Shown here: in pieces, positions 35,640 through 45,742 of the stretch | How the letters are laid out: each line of letters begins with the position of its first letter | How positions within the stretch are numbered: position 1 is the first letter of the stretch | NCBI GenBank assembly: GCA_022566895.1 | Contig: JADFIA010000013.1 | Location: 1-53,082, forward strand | DNA length: 53,082 nt | Origin: Pseudomonadota bacterium | GTDB taxonomy: Bacteria > Pseudomonadota > Alphaproteobacteria > Sphingomonadales > SMXR01 | Direction: 5' to 3' | Made by a program: the position numbers and the translations under genes | The notes under the pieces: model-generated | Seen by the model: only the letters and a program-made list of their open reading frames with translations | Told to the model about the DNA's origin: nothing | Database searches by the model: none

Positions 35640-35818
35640 GGTCCCTTTGGTCCTCCGGCGCAATATACCGCGCCCACGGGGATTGCATAGCGGTTTTGAG
35701 GCCACTGCCATCATGCGCCCGCGTTCGGCGGAATTAAGGCGGCGACGGTTTTCCTGTCGCCTTTTTCTTCAAGACTGGCTATCTTCCGGTCCCACGAAAA
35801 GCGTTGGGGAGCGGCAAA

Positions 35819-36928
35819 TTGCCTTCTAAAAGCGGCAAGTCCTACAGCTATACGGAGGCCGGCGTCGATATTGACGCCGGTGCGGCGCTCGTCGAGCGCA
35901 TCAAGCCCTTGGCGGCGGCTACGAATCGCCCGGGATCACTCTCCGATCTCGGTGGATTCGGCGGCCTGTTTGACCTCAAGGCGGCTGGCTACGAGGACCC
36001 AATCCTCGTCGCAGCAACCGACGGCGTAGGCACCAAACTCAAGCTGGCACTTGATATCGGCAAGTTCGAGACGATCGGCATCGACTTGGTGGCCATGTGT
36101 GTCAATGATCTCGTCGTCCTGGGCGCCGAACCCCTGTTCTTTCTTGATTATCTTGCCACCGGTCGCTTGGAAGTTGACCGGGCGGCGGAACTTTTAAGCG
36201 GTATCGCGGCTGGCTGCCGCGAGGCGAATGTCGCTCTGATCGGCGGCGAGACCGCTGAGATGCCGGGGCTTTATGCAGGCCAGGACTTCGATCTGGCGGG
36301 TTTCGCCGTGGGCGCCATCGAGCGCGGCCGCCTATTGAGCGGGGCGAAGATCGCTATCGGCGGCAAGATCATAGGACTTGCTGCGTCCGGTGTGCATTCC
36401 AACGGTTTTTCCCTGGTCAGGAAATTGCTTGAAGATCAGCGTATAACCTTAAGCGATAAAAGCATTTTTCATGAAAGCCAAACATACGGCGAGAGCTTTC
36501 TCGAGCCGACGCGCATCTATGTCAAATGCCTCCTGCCATTGCTCAGCGAGAATCTGATCGATGGCCTGGCGCATATCACAGGTGGCGGGCTGGTCGAAAA
36601 TATCCCGCGCATCCTGCCGGCCGGACTGCAGGCCGAAATTCACGCCAGCCGCTGGTCTCTGCCCGGCATATTCGACTGGCTGCGCACGGCGGGAAACCTC
36701 AGCCCGCGGCAGCTTGTCCGGACATTTAACTGTGGCATTGGCATGGTCGTAGTAGCCTCGGAATCAAATGCCGGCGAGGTGATCAGGCGGCTTGGCGCCG
36801 CCGGCCAGGCCGCGGTCCTGATCGGCGAAGTGTCGGCCGGCGGTGATCCTTCAGTGGCCACGCTCACCGGCCAAGCCGGTGACTGGGGCTTCGAAGAACC
36901 GTGGCAAGTCGTCAGCGGCATGGAATGA
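35819..36928 (+). CDS. purM: phosphoribosylformylglycinamidine cyclo-ligase
   Basis: PurM closes the imidazole ring of purines using ATP. TTG at 35819 is preferred because GGGGAG lies seven bases upstream; another TTG at 35804 is the longer alternative, and no ATG is available. The N-terminus then reads PSKSGKSYSYTEAGVDIDAGAALV. Other signatures are SLSDLGGFGGLFDL, VAATDGVGTKLKLA, GIDLVAMCVNDLVVLGAEPLFFLDYLATG, ALIGGETAEMPGLY, GLAASGVHSNGFSLVRK and TFNCGIGMVVV. The product is 369 residues. It is followed by purN after four bases. Confidence 0.96.
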   Translation: MPSKSGKSYSYTEAGVDIDAGAALVERIKPLAAATNRPGSLSDLGGFGGLFDLKAAGYEDPILVAATDGVGTKLKLALDIGKFETIGIDLVAMCVNDLVVLGAEPLFFLDYLATGRLEVDRAAELLSGIAAGCREANVALIGGETAEMPGLYAGQDFDLAGFAVGAIERGRLLSGAKIAIGGKIIGLAASGVHSNGFSLVRKLLEDQRITLSDKSIFHESQTYGESFLEPTRIYVKCLLPLLSENLIDGLAHITGGGLVENIPRILPAGLQAEIHASRWSLPGIFDWLRTAGNLSPRQLVRTFNCGIGMVVVASESNAGEVIRRLGAAGQAAVLIGEVSAGGDPSVATLTGQAGDWGFEEPWQVVSGME

Positions 36929-36932
36929 TCGC

Positions 36933-37598
36933 ATGTCCCGAATGAAAATCGGCGTTCTTATCTCCGGTCGCGGCAGCAATTTGGAGGCCCTCATCAAGGC
37001 CACGCAGGCGGCCGATTATCCGGCCGAGATCGTCCTCGTGATTTCGAACCGCCCGGGAGCCAAAGGCCTTGAGCACGCCCATGCGGGCGGGATCGCGAGC
37101 CAAGTCATCGATCATACGGCATACGCCGACCGCGCCACGTTCGAGCAAGCGCTCGACAAGGCGCTGCGGGCCAAAGGCGTTGAGCTGGTCTGCCTGGCCG
37201 GATTCATGCGGATCCTCAATGCCGATTTCGTCAACGCCTGGCGCAACCGTCTGATCAATGTTCACCCGTCGCTGTTGCCCGCCTACAAAGGCCTCCATAC
37301 GCACCAGCGGGTCATCGAGGACGGCGCCCGGCTGACCGGCTGCACGGTTCACTTTGTGCGCCCGGAAACCGACGACGGCCCGATTATCATTCAGGCCGCG
37401 GTGCCGGTCCTGACCGATGATACCGAAGAAACGCTGGCCGCGCGGGTCCTCGCCTACGAACATAAGGTCTACCCGGAGGCGGTTCGATTGATCGCCGAGG
37501 GCGCAACCCGGGTGCGCGGCCACCGGGTCCAGATTCCAGCGGCAACCTGGGCGGTTGAGGGTTTGATTAATCCCGAGATCCCCGGGGACGTGGATTAG
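36933..37598 (+). CDS. purN: phosphoribosylglycinamide formyltransferase
   Basis: PurN transfers a formyl group from 10-formyl-tetrahydrofolate to GAR in purine synthesis. The start at 36933 ([20 protein letters not shown]) gives 221 residues, a normal length; ATG 36942 is an alternative. Conserved parts: [21 protein letters not shown] (catalytic His), [25 protein letters not shown] (catalytic Asp). The stop TAG overlaps the opposing ndk stop by four bases (TTAG). Confidence 0.96.
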   Translation: MSRMKIGVLISGRGSNLEALIKATQAADYPAEIVLVISNRPGAKGLEHAHAGGIASQVIDHTAYADRATFEQALDKALRAKGVELVCLAGFMRILNADFVNAWRNRLINVHPSLLPAYKGLHTHQRVIEDGARLTGCTVHFVRPETDDGPIIIQAAVPVLTDDTEETLAARVLAYEHKVYPEAVRLIAEGATRVRGHRVQIPAATWAVEGLINPEIPGDVD

Positions 37599-38017
37599 CC
37601 GTCGATTTCGTCGTCCGAAAAGAAAAACGCGATCTCCTGGCCGGCGTTTTCGGGGCTATCCGAGCCGTGGACCGAGTTGGCCTCGATCGATTCGGCAAAG
37701 GTCTTGCGGATCGTCCCCTCGTCGGCTTCGGCCGGATTGGTCGCCCCCATGATCCTTCGATTAAGCGCCACCGCATCGGCAGCTTCGAGAACCTGCACGA
37801 CGACCGGGCCCGAGGTCATAAACGCAACCAGATCCTGATAGAACGGCCGGTCCTTGTGCACGGCGTAAAAGTCCTCGGCCTGCTGGCGGCTCAGGCGCAG
37901 GCGCTTTTGGGCGATAATCCGCAAGCCCGCTTTTTCCAGCAGCGCATTGATGGCGCCGGTCAGATGGCGCCGCGTGGCGTCCGGCTTGATGATCGATAAA
38001 GTGCGTTCGGCGGTCAT
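37595..38017 (-). CDS. ndk: nucleoside diphosphate kinase
   Basis: Ndk balances nucleoside triphosphates by a phospho-histidine relay. The 140-residue protein has catalytic H117 in [20 protein letters not shown] at the start, and [13 protein letters not shown]. The start follows GAGGAAGGAAA. A strong promoter lies just upstream. Its stop overlaps that of purN by four bases. Length and motifs are normal. Confidence 0.97.
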   Translation of the reverse strand: MTAERTLSIIKPDATRRHLTGAINALLEKAGLRIIAQKRLRLSRQQAEDFYAVHKDRPFYQDLVAFMTSGPVVVQVLEAADAVALNRRIMGATNPAEADEGTIRKTFAESIEANSVHGSDSPENAGQEIAFFFSDDEIDG

Positions 38018-38049
38018 TTTCCTTCCTCGAACCGAGCTCGTTTCGCGGC

Positions 38050-38078
38050 CTTATAGGCACTCGCTTGGCACACTGCAA
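38050..38078 (-). promoter_or_regulatory. ndk promoter
   Basis: Minus-strand TTGCAG (38078-38073) and TATAAG (38055-38050) are separated by 17 bases, a near-consensus sigma-70 promoter. It lies 33 bases upstream of the ndk start. Confidence 0.6.
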
Positions 38079-38145
38079 GCCTTTCGTAGGCCGCGGCGGG
38101 AAGGTTGAGACCGACTGTATTGCCAATTGCCGGTGGGTGGCGGTA

Positions 38146-38601
38146 CTAGAGCCCGGTTCCCTTCTCCCAGCGTCCCTGGTCGGTTTGCCGCCAGTAGGTC
38201 AGTTCGTGCCCCGACGCCTCGAGTTCTTTCCAGCGTTGGCGCGTCAGTTCGAGGATTGAATCCGAGCGCCCATCGAACATCAAGAAGCAGCGCTTGAATT
38301 CGCCAAGCTCGCCCAACTCCGCATCGTTAATGATGATCAGCGCCTCGGCACCGTTCGGAACTTCATTGCCCGAGGTCAGATAGATTGGCTGGTGTTCGCT
38401 GTAGCCCGAACGTTCGGTGCCATGCGGCAGAAAGGCGGCCGGATCATAGGTCCACAGAGCTTGATCGAGGAACGCGCTCACGCCACGATCCGGCGTACGC
38501 ACGACAGCACGTAGGCCGGCCTCGAGCACCCGTTCAAGAAGCCGCGGCAGCATCGCCTCGACCGGTTGCGCCTGCAGGTGATAAAAACTGATTTCGCTCA
38601 T
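38146..38601 (-). CDS. holC: DNA polymerase III chi subunit
   Basis: Chi links the clamp loader to single-strand binding protein. The 151 residues begin MSEISFYHLQAQPVEAMLPRLLERVL and contain LDQALWTYDPAAFLPHG and QPIYLTSG, with the SSB-contacting helix region later (ELGEFKRCFLMFDGRS). It begins six bases after the pepA stop, an order common in alphaproteobacteria. Confidence 0.93.
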   Translation of the reverse strand: MSEISFYHLQAQPVEAMLPRLLERVLEAGLRAVVRTPDRGVSAFLDQALWTYDPAAFLPHGTERSGYSEHQPIYLTSGNEVPNGAEALIIINDAELGELGEFKRCFLMFDGRSDSILELTRQRWKELEASGHELTYWRQTDQGRWEKGTGL

Positions 38602-38607
38602 CGCCGG

Positions 38608-40110
38608 TCAGTCGCCCACTTCGTAATTTTCTCTCACCAAGCGGTCCAAAAGCCGCACGCCGTAGCCGGTCGCGCCCTTTTCGTAGAGCGGGTTGTCCTT
38701 TTGTCCCCAAGCCATGCCGGCGACATCGATGTGGGCCCAAGGGACCTTGTTCGTAAAACGCTTCAAGAACTGAGCGGCGGTGATCGAGCCGGCCCAGCGG
38801 CCGCCAATATTTTTCACATCAGCCACCGGCGTATCGATCAGTTCGTCATATTCCTTCGACAAAGGGAAGCGCCAGACCCCGTCGCCTGACGACTTTCCGG
38901 CCGCCTCCAGCGCCGCTGCCAGATCGTCATCATCGGTAAAAAATCCGGCAAATTGGTTCCAGCCGAGGGCCACTATCATAGCCCCGGTCAGGGTCGCCAG
39001 ATCGATCATGGCCTTGGGCTTGAAGCGGTCTTGGGTGTACCACAGGGCGTCGGCCAGAACCAGCCGGCCTTCGGCGTCGGTATTCAGGACTTCGATGGTT
39101 TGCCCGGACATTGACGTGACCACATCGCTGGGCCGCTGGGCGGCGCCCGAGGGCATATTCTCGACCAGGCCGACCACGCCGACAACATTGGCCTTGGCTT
39201 TTCGCAAGGCCAGAGCCTTCATCGTTCCGGCCACGATGCCGGCCCCGCCCATGTCCCATTTCATGTCCCACATACCTTCGGCCGGCTTGATGGAGATGCC
39301 GCCGGTATCGAAGGTCACGCCCTTACCGACAAAAGCGACCGGCGGCTCGTCGCTGTTTGGTGAGCCGTTCCAGCGCATGATTGCCAGCTTGGATTCGCGG
39401 ATGCTGCCCTGCCCGACGCCGAGAAGCGCACCCATGCCCAGCTTTTCCATCTCGGCCTCGCCAAGAATTTCGACATCAAGGCCGTCGCCGGCCAGTTTCT
39501 CGATTTCTTTTGCAAAGCTGGCCGGATAAATGACGTTGGGCGGTTCGCTGACCAGATCGCGGGTGAAGAAGATGCCGCGGGCAATTTTCTCTACGTCTTC
39601 AAACTCGCTCGCCGCACTTTGGTGCTCGGTGCTGGCGATCGTCACAGCGGTCAGCGACGGCTTTTTATCGTCCGGCTCCTTGGTGCGGTACTTGTCGAAA
39701 CGGTAGCTGCGCAAAAGCGCCCCAGTGCCCAGAGCCACGGCAAAGGCAGACGCTTCAGCGGCATTGCCCTCGGGCACCTCGGCAATAAAAGTCGCCGCCT
39801 CGGCGCCGGACGCCAAGAGCCGCGCACAAACGGTCCCGCCAATTTTTTCGCCGCTTTTAGCTTCAAATTCGGAGGCCTTGCCAAGCCCGGCCACGATGAT
39901 CCGCTCGATGCCAGTACCGTGGGGGGCCAATACCTCCATGATCTGAGCCGTCCGGCCTTCGAACCTGGTGGCACCAAACGCCTTTGATATGGCGCCCCCC
40001 GATGCTTCGTCGAGTTCCCTGGCCAGCGGCAGGAGATCCCTATCGGCCATAGAAAAAACGACCACCGTGCCCGCTTCCGGCAGTGTTCGCTCTGAGAATG
40101 TTATGTCCAT
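38608..40110 (-). CDS. pepA: leucyl aminopeptidase (M17)
   Basis: PepA is a two-metal aminopeptidase that clears peptides. ATG at 40110 (MDITFSERTLPEAG) follows AGGGAC at normal spacing; the frame also has a TTG one codon earlier. The 500-residue protein carries VGKGVTFDTGGISIKPAEGMWDMKWDMGGAG (metal and catalytic Lys region) and VLNTDAEGRLVLADAL, the M17 signature. It is divergent from lptD with about 215 bases between. Confidence 0.96.
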   Translation of the reverse strand: MDITFSERTLPEAGTVVVFSMADRDLLPLARELDEASGGAISKAFGATRFEGRTAQIMEVLAPHGTGIERIIVAGLGKASEFEAKSGEKIGGTVCARLLASGAEAATFIAEVPEGNAAEASAFAVALGTGALLRSYRFDKYRTKEPDDKKPSLTAVTIASTEHQSAASEFEDVEKIARGIFFTRDLVSEPPNVIYPASFAKEIEKLAGDGLDVEILGEAEMEKLGMGALLGVGQGSIRESKLAIMRWNGSPNSDEPPVAFVGKGVTFDTGGISIKPAEGMWDMKWDMGGAGIVAGTMKALALRKAKANVVGVVGLVENMPSGAAQRPSDVVTSMSGQTIEVLNTDAEGRLVLADALWYTQDRFKPKAMIDLATLTGAMIVALGWNQFAGFFTDDDDLAAALEAAGKSSGDGVWRFPLSKEYDELIDTPVADVKNIGGRWAGSITAAQFLKRFTNKVPWAHIDVAGMAWGQKDNPLYEKGATGYGVRLLDRLVRENYEVGD

Positions 40111-40328
40111 CAATGTCCCTTTGGATTGGCATTCATAATGTCGTATTCGCGGGCTATTCTAACGTTTCGTCAGACAAAGGAAAGCAGCCGTGACCCTAAT
40201 CCTGCCATATTCTCACTTTTTCTATGGACCCCGGCCCTAGGCGGAGTGCGTGATTGCAACCGCTGTCCGGGAAGGCTAATACCTGAAGCAGGGAGCGACC
40301 CCGCACCGGCGGATCAGGCAGCAAACGG

Positions 40329-42512
40329 ATGCCGATGAAATCTTATCGTCAATTCTTAAAAGGCTTGTGCCGCGGTGCTACGGCTTTTGGGATCGTTGCC
40401 TCCCTCGGTCTTGGCTCGCCGGCCCTCGCGCAATCTGCCCCCGAGGCAGAAAAGATGGTGGCGCTGTACGCCGACGAGCTGATCTACAACAGCAAGACCG
40501 GTGAGGCGACGGCGATCGGCCACGTCGTGGTCACCCACGAGGGATATGAACTGCTTGCAGATCGGGTGCACTACAGCGAGGAAACGGGCGTCGTCAGAGC
40601 GGTCGGCAATCTTCGCCTGACCGACCCCGAAGGCAATGTGATGCTGATGGATGAAGCGGAGCTGACTGACAGCCTGCGCGAGGGGTTCATTAGCAATGTC
40701 CGCTTTGTGTTTAGTGACGGGACCCGGATCGCGGCCCGTGACGGCCAGCGCTTCGCCGGACGCAAGACGACCTTTAACTATGTCGCCTATACCCCTTGTG
40801 AGGTCTGCGTCCGCGGCGAGCGCAAGAAGCCGGTGTGGCTGATCAAGGCGGTGAAGGTTACCCACGACCAGGAAAAGAAGCGTCTTTATTATAAAGACAT
40901 GGTCCTCGAGATGTTCGGCCTGCCGGTCGCCTACCTGCCCTATTTCTCGCATCCAGACCCGACGGTAAAAAGAGCCAGCGGTTTCCTGATGCCCGAGATC
41001 CAAACCCGGCGCGAACTCGGGGTGACCGTCGCCCTGCCCTATTATCATGTATTTTCACCCAGCCGCGACGCCACCATTACGCCGATCATCACGACCAAGG
41101 AAGGGTTGGTGCTGGCCGGACAGTACCGACAAAGGCTGCACCAGGGATCCTTCCAGATCGATACCAGCGGCACCTACGTTGAAAAGCGGGACGATAATAA
41201 TTTCAAAACCGGCGGCCATGAATTTCGCGGCCATGTGTTTTCTCAAGGAGCGCTGCAGCACGACAAGCACTGGCGCTCGTCCTACAGCCTGCGTCTGGCC
41301 AGCGACGATACCTACCTGCGGCGCTACAGCTTCAGCGATGAAGATACGCTGACCAGCGAGTTTCGGAGCGAGGGTTTTTACGGACGCTCCTATGCCTCCC
41401 TGCGATCCCTGTGGTTTCAGGGCTTGCGGCAAGAAGACATTCAGGGGGAGACGGGCTTTGCTCTACCGTTTATCGAATATGATTACGTCGGTCGGCCCGA
41501 CGCCAGGGGCGCGGTCTATAGGGGTAACGTCAGCGCTCTCGCCCTGCACCGGACAGACGGTCTCGATACACGCCGTGTGTCGGCCCAAGGATCCTGGGAA
41601 ATCCCCTATACCACCCGCTGGGGTCAGCAACTGCGCCTCAGCGCTCACATCAGAGGCGACCTATATGATATTTCGGACAGTGACCAGCCGGACAATCCGT
41701 TTTTCGGCGGCACCGACGGCACCAAGGGACGCTTCCTGCCGATGGGGGTTTTGGACATCACCTGGCCGCTGGCCAAGTTTGGCGCCAACAGTCAGCAGAC
41801 TTTCGAGCCGATCTTCAGCATTATCGTGGCGCCCAAGGGCGGCAACCCGAGCGCGCTTTCGAACGAGGACAGCCGGGTTTTTGAGCTGACCGATACGAAT
41901 ATTTTCTCGGCAAATAGATTCGCCGGGCTCGACCGCTGGGAAGGCGGAAGCCGCATCAATTACGGTTTCAAATGGAGCCTTGAGACGGCCAAGATTCGTT
42001 CGGAGATTCTCCTGGGTCAAAGCTACCGATTTGACCGTCAGGAAGGGCTGTTTCCGGATGGCTCCGGCCTTTCAGGAAACTTTTCCGATGTGGTCGGCCG
42101 CTGGGACCTGGCGATCGGCAATACGATTGATATCGCCCACCGGTTCCGACTGGATAAAAACAGCTTCCGGATTCGCAGAAACGAGGTGGATGTGGCGCTG
42201 ACAGTAGCCCGAGGACGGCTGTCGGTTGGCTATTTTCAACTTAATCGAAATCGTGAATTTGCCGGCCTCGAAGATCGTGAAGAGGTGCGGGCGTCAGCCC
42301 AGTTCCGGATCAAGAACAACTGGTCGCTTTTTGGCAATCTGACCCGGGATCTGACCGGCGGCAACCGCCCGGTATCTCATGGTATAGGGTTGTTGTATAT
42401 GGACGAATGCCTCGAAGTCAGCCTGGGCTGGCGCAAGTCCTTCACCTCGGACCGGGATATTGTGCCTGGCAGTTCGGTTACTTTCCGGATTCGCCTGAAA
42501 CATCTGGGCTGA
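40329..42512 (+). CDS. lptD: LPS-assembly outer-membrane protein LptD
   Basis: LptD with LptE inserts lipopolysaccharide into the outer leaflet. The 727 residues start with a signal peptide (MKSYRQFLKGLCRGATAFGIVASLG..., cleavage near LAQ), then an OstA-like periplasmic domain (about 40-170, LIYNSKTGEATAIGHVVVTHEG), CEVCVRGERKKPVW, and the C-terminal beta-barrel. The cysteine pair in CEVC and a late Cys in DECLEVSLGWRKS fit the disulfide region. It starts the lptD-surA-pdxA-rsmA row. lptF and lptG, often placed before it in alphaproteobacteria, are not here. Confidence 0.95.
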   Translation: MPMKSYRQFLKGLCRGATAFGIVASLGLGSPALAQSAPEAEKMVALYADELIYNSKTGEATAIGHVVVTHEGYELLADRVHYSEETGVVRAVGNLRLTDPEGNVMLMDEAELTDSLREGFISNVRFVFSDGTRIAARDGQRFAGRKTTFNYVAYTPCEVCVRGERKKPVWLIKAVKVTHDQEKKRLYYKDMVLEMFGLPVAYLPYFSHPDPTVKRASGFLMPEIQTRRELGVTVALPYYHVFSPSRDATITPIITTKEGLVLAGQYRQRLHQGSFQIDTSGTYVEKRDDNNFKTGGHEFRGHVFSQGALQHDKHWRSSYSLRLASDDTYLRRYSFSDEDTLTSEFRSEGFYGRSYASLRSLWFQGLRQEDIQGETGFALPFIEYDYVGRPDARGAVYRGNVSALALHRTDGLDTRRVSAQGSWEIPYTTRWGQQLRLSAHIRGDLYDISDSDQPDNPFFGGTDGTKGRFLPMGVLDITWPLAKFGANSQQTFEPIFSIIVAPKGGNPSALSNEDSRVFELTDTNIFSANRFAGLDRWEGGSRINYGFKWSLETAKIRSEILLGQSYRFDRQEGLFPDGSGLSGNFSDVVGRWDLAIGNTIDIAHRFRLDKNSFRIRRNEVDVALTVARGRLSVGYFQLNRNREFAGLEDREEVRASAQFRIKNNWSLFGNLTRDLTGGNRPVSHGIGLLYMDECLEVSLGWRKSFTSDRDIVPGSSVTFRIRLKHLG

Positions 42513-42585
42513 GGCAGCCGTTGCATTCACAGGCCTATTGGGCATATAAATCTTTGCTGCGCGATAGCCGGATAAGAGAGATGAG

Positions 42586-43884
42586 ATGACCAGGAGCAAA
42601 AATCGGGAAAAGCGGCGGATCGGAGGGCTGGCAACCGGTTTGGCGGCGGTCGTTCTGATGAACCTATGTGCCGTGCCGGCCGAAGCCCAGCATGTCATAC
42701 AAAAGATCGAGGCCCTGGTGAACGACGAGGTGATTTCCGCTTTTGACGTTGTTCAGCGTATGGGTCTGGTGGTTGCGGCGACAGGCGGCATTAGTAGCGA
42801 GCAAGAACTGGCCCGGCTGCAGAAACAGGTTCTAAGAACCTTGGTCGATGAGCGCTTGCAGCTTCAGGAAGCCGCGGAATACGAAGTCGAGGTTCCCGAA
42901 GAGGAGCTCGACGACGCCTATTCGCGTATTGCCCAGTCATTTAATCAAACTGCCGAATCCTTCGAAGAGTTCCTGGCCCAGTTTGGGGCCACAAAGGGCA
43001 CGTTGCTCCTCCAGCTCAACGCTGAATTTTCCTGGCAGATGCTTGTCCGCGGTCGTTTGGCGCAACAAATCGGCGTTACCGACGAAGAGGTCGACGCCGA
43101 AATTGCCCGCATGGAAAGCAATACAGGCAAATATGAGTATAAGGTTTCCGAAATTTATCTCATCGTCGGCTCACCGTCCGATGACGCCCGCATCAAGGCA
43201 ATAATCGAAGAGCTTGCCAAGCAGATCAAGGAAGGCGGAGCCAATTTCAGGCTGGTGTCCCGTCAGTTTTCGGAAGCCTCCTCAGCCGCCCGGGGCGGTG
43301 ACCTGGGATGGCTTTCGGCCGACCAGATGCAGCCCGCAGTGGCCGAGGTGGTTACCAATCTGGACGTTCAGGAGGTTTCCGGTCCGGTGCGCACGCCGGG
43401 CGGATATCGGCTCCTCGCCTTGACCGACCGACGGCGGATACTCAGTCTTGACCCATTGGATACCTTGGTTGATATCCGCCAGATCATGTTTGCCTTTAAC
43501 GAGGAGACGACCCAGGAAAAGGCCGACCTCTGGGTCGCCAGGGCAGTCAAGGAATCTCCAATGGCCAAGAGCTGCGACGACATTGAAGCCCTGGCCAATG
43601 CTTTGGAAATCACGACCTTCGGCAAGCTGGCCGAGATTTCGCTGAGGAGTCTGACACCGGAATTGCGCCAGTTACTGAATGCGCATGAAGACGGCACGCC
43701 AACGGAGCCGGTGGCCAGCCAGGATGGAATCCGCATCTTCTTCGTCTGCGGTCGCCGCGAGCCGGAGATTGGGTTGCCCAGCTTTGACGAGATATACGCG
43801 CAATTGCAGGAGCAGCGCCTGTCGATGGTGGCGCGGCGTTATTTGCGAGATCTGAGACGCGATTCGATCGTGGACTATAGATGA
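42586..43884 (+). CDS. surA: SurA-type periplasmic chaperone / peptidylprolyl isomerase
   Basis: SurA escorts unfolded outer-membrane proteins such as LptD. The 432 residues have a signal peptide ending near AEA (about 34), a SurA N-terminal domain (EALVNDEVISAFDVVQRMGLVV...), and one clear parvulin domain (about 180-290) containing YKVSEIYLIVG and ASSAARGGDLGWLSADQM. A second, degenerate one follows. The C-terminus [16 protein letters not shown] is typical. Its stop overlaps the pdxA ATG by four bases. Confidence 0.93.
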   Translation: MTRSKNREKRRIGGLATGLAAVVLMNLCAVPAEAQHVIQKIEALVNDEVISAFDVVQRMGLVVAATGGISSEQELARLQKQVLRTLVDERLQLQEAAEYEVEVPEEELDDAYSRIAQSFNQTAESFEEFLAQFGATKGTLLLQLNAEFSWQMLVRGRLAQQIGVTDEEVDAEIARMESNTGKYEYKVSEIYLIVGSPSDDARIKAIIEELAKQIKEGGANFRLVSRQFSEASSAARGGDLGWLSADQMQPAVAEVVTNLDVQEVSGPVRTPGGYRLLALTDRRRILSLDPLDTLVDIRQIMFAFNEETTQEKADLWVARAVKESPMAKSCDDIEALANALEITTFGKLAEISLRSLTPELRQLLNAHEDGTPTEPVASQDGIRIFFVCGRREPEIGLPSFDEIYAQLQEQRLSMVARRYLRDLRRDSIVDYR

Positions 43885-44885
43885 ATGGTGACCCGGGGTA
43901 CTCCTCGCCTCTGGCGCTGACGATGGGAGAGCCGGTCGGCGTCGGCCCCGAGCTGACCGCCCGCGTCTGGCACCAGCGCCATGAGCATCCGGTTCCGCCC
44001 TTTGTCTTTGTCGGCCCGCTCGAGGCCCTGGCGGGGCTCCCCTCGCCGCCGCTAACAGAAATCATCGATTCGCCGGAGCAGGCCATCGCCGTTTTTGACC
44101 AGGCCCTGCCTGTGTTGCCCCGGGGTACGCTCATGCCCCTGCATCCGGGCGAGCCGGACCCCCTCAACGCGGATGCTGTCTTGGGCAGTATCGAGACCGC
44201 TGCCGAGTTGGCGCTGGCCGGCCAAGTCGCCGGAATGGTTACCAATCCGATCCAGAAATCCAGCCTTAGGGCAGCGGGATTTGCCTACGCGGGACACACG
44301 GATTTTCTGGCCACACTCTGCGGATTATCGCCCGACCAGGCCGTTATGATGTTGGCGGCCGACGATTTTCGGGTCGTGCCGTTGAGCCATCACGTTGCCC
44401 TTAAAGAGGCCATCTCTAAGGTCACCAAGGCCAATATCGTGGATCGGGCGAAGACTGTGCTGCGAGCCCTGTCCGACGATTTCGGGATCAAATCCCCGCG
44501 GCTGGCGGTGGCCGGGCTCAATCCTCATGCCGGTGAGGATGGCGCCTTCGGCGACGAAGAAATCACCCAGATCAGACCGGCCATTGTCGAACTCAATGAA
44601 TCGGGAGCCGACGTATCCGGCCCCTATTCCCCGGATACGCTGTTTACGCCGGCCAAACGTCAAAGCTACGACGCGGTGCTATGCATGTACCATGATCAGG
44701 CCCTGATCCCGGTAAAATCGTCGGGCTTTGAGAATGCCGTGAATATAACACTTGGTTTGCCGATCGTCCGCACCTCGCCAGCCCACGGCACGGCCTTGGC
44801 CTTGGCCGGTAAGGGAACTGCTTGGCCGGACAGTCTGCGAGCGGCACTGCGGGAGGCGGCGGCTCTGGCGGCCGGTAAACGGTGA
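43881..44885 (+). CDS. pdxA: 4-hydroxythreonine-4-phosphate dehydrogenase
   Basis: PdxA oxidises 4-phosphohydroxy-L-threonine in vitamin B6 synthesis. It has 334 residues with [55 protein letters not shown], and [41 protein letters not shown], including the conserved metal-binding His. It overlaps surA and rsmA by four bases each. Confidence 0.95.
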   Translation: MNGDPGYSSPLALTMGEPVGVGPELTARVWHQRHEHPVPPFVFVGPLEALAGLPSPPLTEIIDSPEQAIAVFDQALPVLPRGTLMPLHPGEPDPLNADAVLGSIETAAELALAGQVAGMVTNPIQKSSLRAAGFAYAGHTDFLATLCGLSPDQAVMMLAADDFRVVPLSHHVALKEAISKVTKANIVDRAKTVLRALSDDFGIKSPRLAVAGLNPHAGEDGAFGDEEITQIRPAIVELNESGADVSGPYSPDTLFTPAKRQSYDAVLCMYHDQALIPVKSSGFENAVNITLGLPIVRTSPAHGTALALAGKGTAWPDSLRAALREAAALAAGKR

Positions 44886-45742
44886 GCGAAACTGCCCTGC
44901 CGCCGTTAAGGGATGTGATTGCCCGCCATGGACTGCGGGCCCGCAAGTCTTATGGGCAAAACTTTCTTCTCGATCTCAATCTGACCCGCAAGATCGCCCG
45001 CGCCGTGCCGGATCTAAAAGATAGCCTGATTTATGAGGTTGGGCCCGGGCCGGGCGGACTAACACGGGCCCTTCTTGAGGCCGGCGCGCCGCAGGTGGTG
45101 GCGGTTGAAAAGGACCAACGCTGCCAACCGGCGCTCGACGAGATCGTGGCCGCATATCCGGGCCGATTGAGGGTTCGGTCGGCAGACGCGCTGACGGTTC
45201 AAGAGCCCGATCTATTGGCGGCGGGAGGCCAGCCGGTGCAGGTTGCGGCCAACCTACCCTATAATGTCGGCACGGCACTTCTCATAAAATGGCTGAGTGT
45301 GGAGGCCTGGCCCCCTTGGTACCAAAGCCTGACCTTGATGTTTCAGCGCGAAGTGGCAGAACGTATCGTTGCCCGCCCGGGCTCGAAGTCCTACGGCCGG
45401 CTCGCTATCCTCGTTCAATGGCGGTGCACACCTAAAATTCTATTCGATATCTCCCCCAAGGCCTTCACACCGAGTCCGAAGGTGGCTTCAAGCCTGGTCC
45501 AGATGTTGCCGCGGCCGCAGCCGGCGGACGGCGGGGTGACTTCCGAGGCCTTGGGCGAAGTGACCCGGGCCGCCTTCGGCCAGCGGCGCAAGATGCTGAA
45601 AAGCTCGCTCAAGACATTGGGTCCGGCAATTCCGGTAATCCTTGCTGAGCTTGATATCGACCCGACCCGGCGAGCCGAAGAATTGAGCGTGGCGCAATAT
45701 TGCGCGATCGTGTCGCGGCTCATAAAGAGCCGCGCGCCTTAG
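44882..45742 (+). CDS. rsmA: 16S rRNA dimethyladenosine transferase
   Basis: RsmA (KsgA) dimethylates A1518/A1519 of 16S rRNA with S-adenosylmethionine. It starts at GTG 44882, overlapping the pdxA TGA. The 286 residues show [53 protein letters not shown], and [15 protein letters not shown]. The stop overlaps the opposing gmk stop by four bases (TTAG). Confidence 0.96.
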   Translation: MSETALPPLRDVIARHGLRARKSYGQNFLLDLNLTRKIARAVPDLKDSLIYEVGPGPGGLTRALLEAGAPQVVAVEKDQRCQPALDEIVAAYPGRLRVRSADALTVQEPDLLAAGGQPVQVAANLPYNVGTALLIKWLSVEAWPPWYQSLTLMFQREVAERIVARPGSKSYGRLAILVQWRCTPKILFDISPKAFTPSPKVASSLVQMLPRPQPADGGVTSEALGEVTRAAFGQRRKMLKSSLKTLGPAIPVILAELDIDPTRRAEELSVAQYCAIVSRLIKSRAP

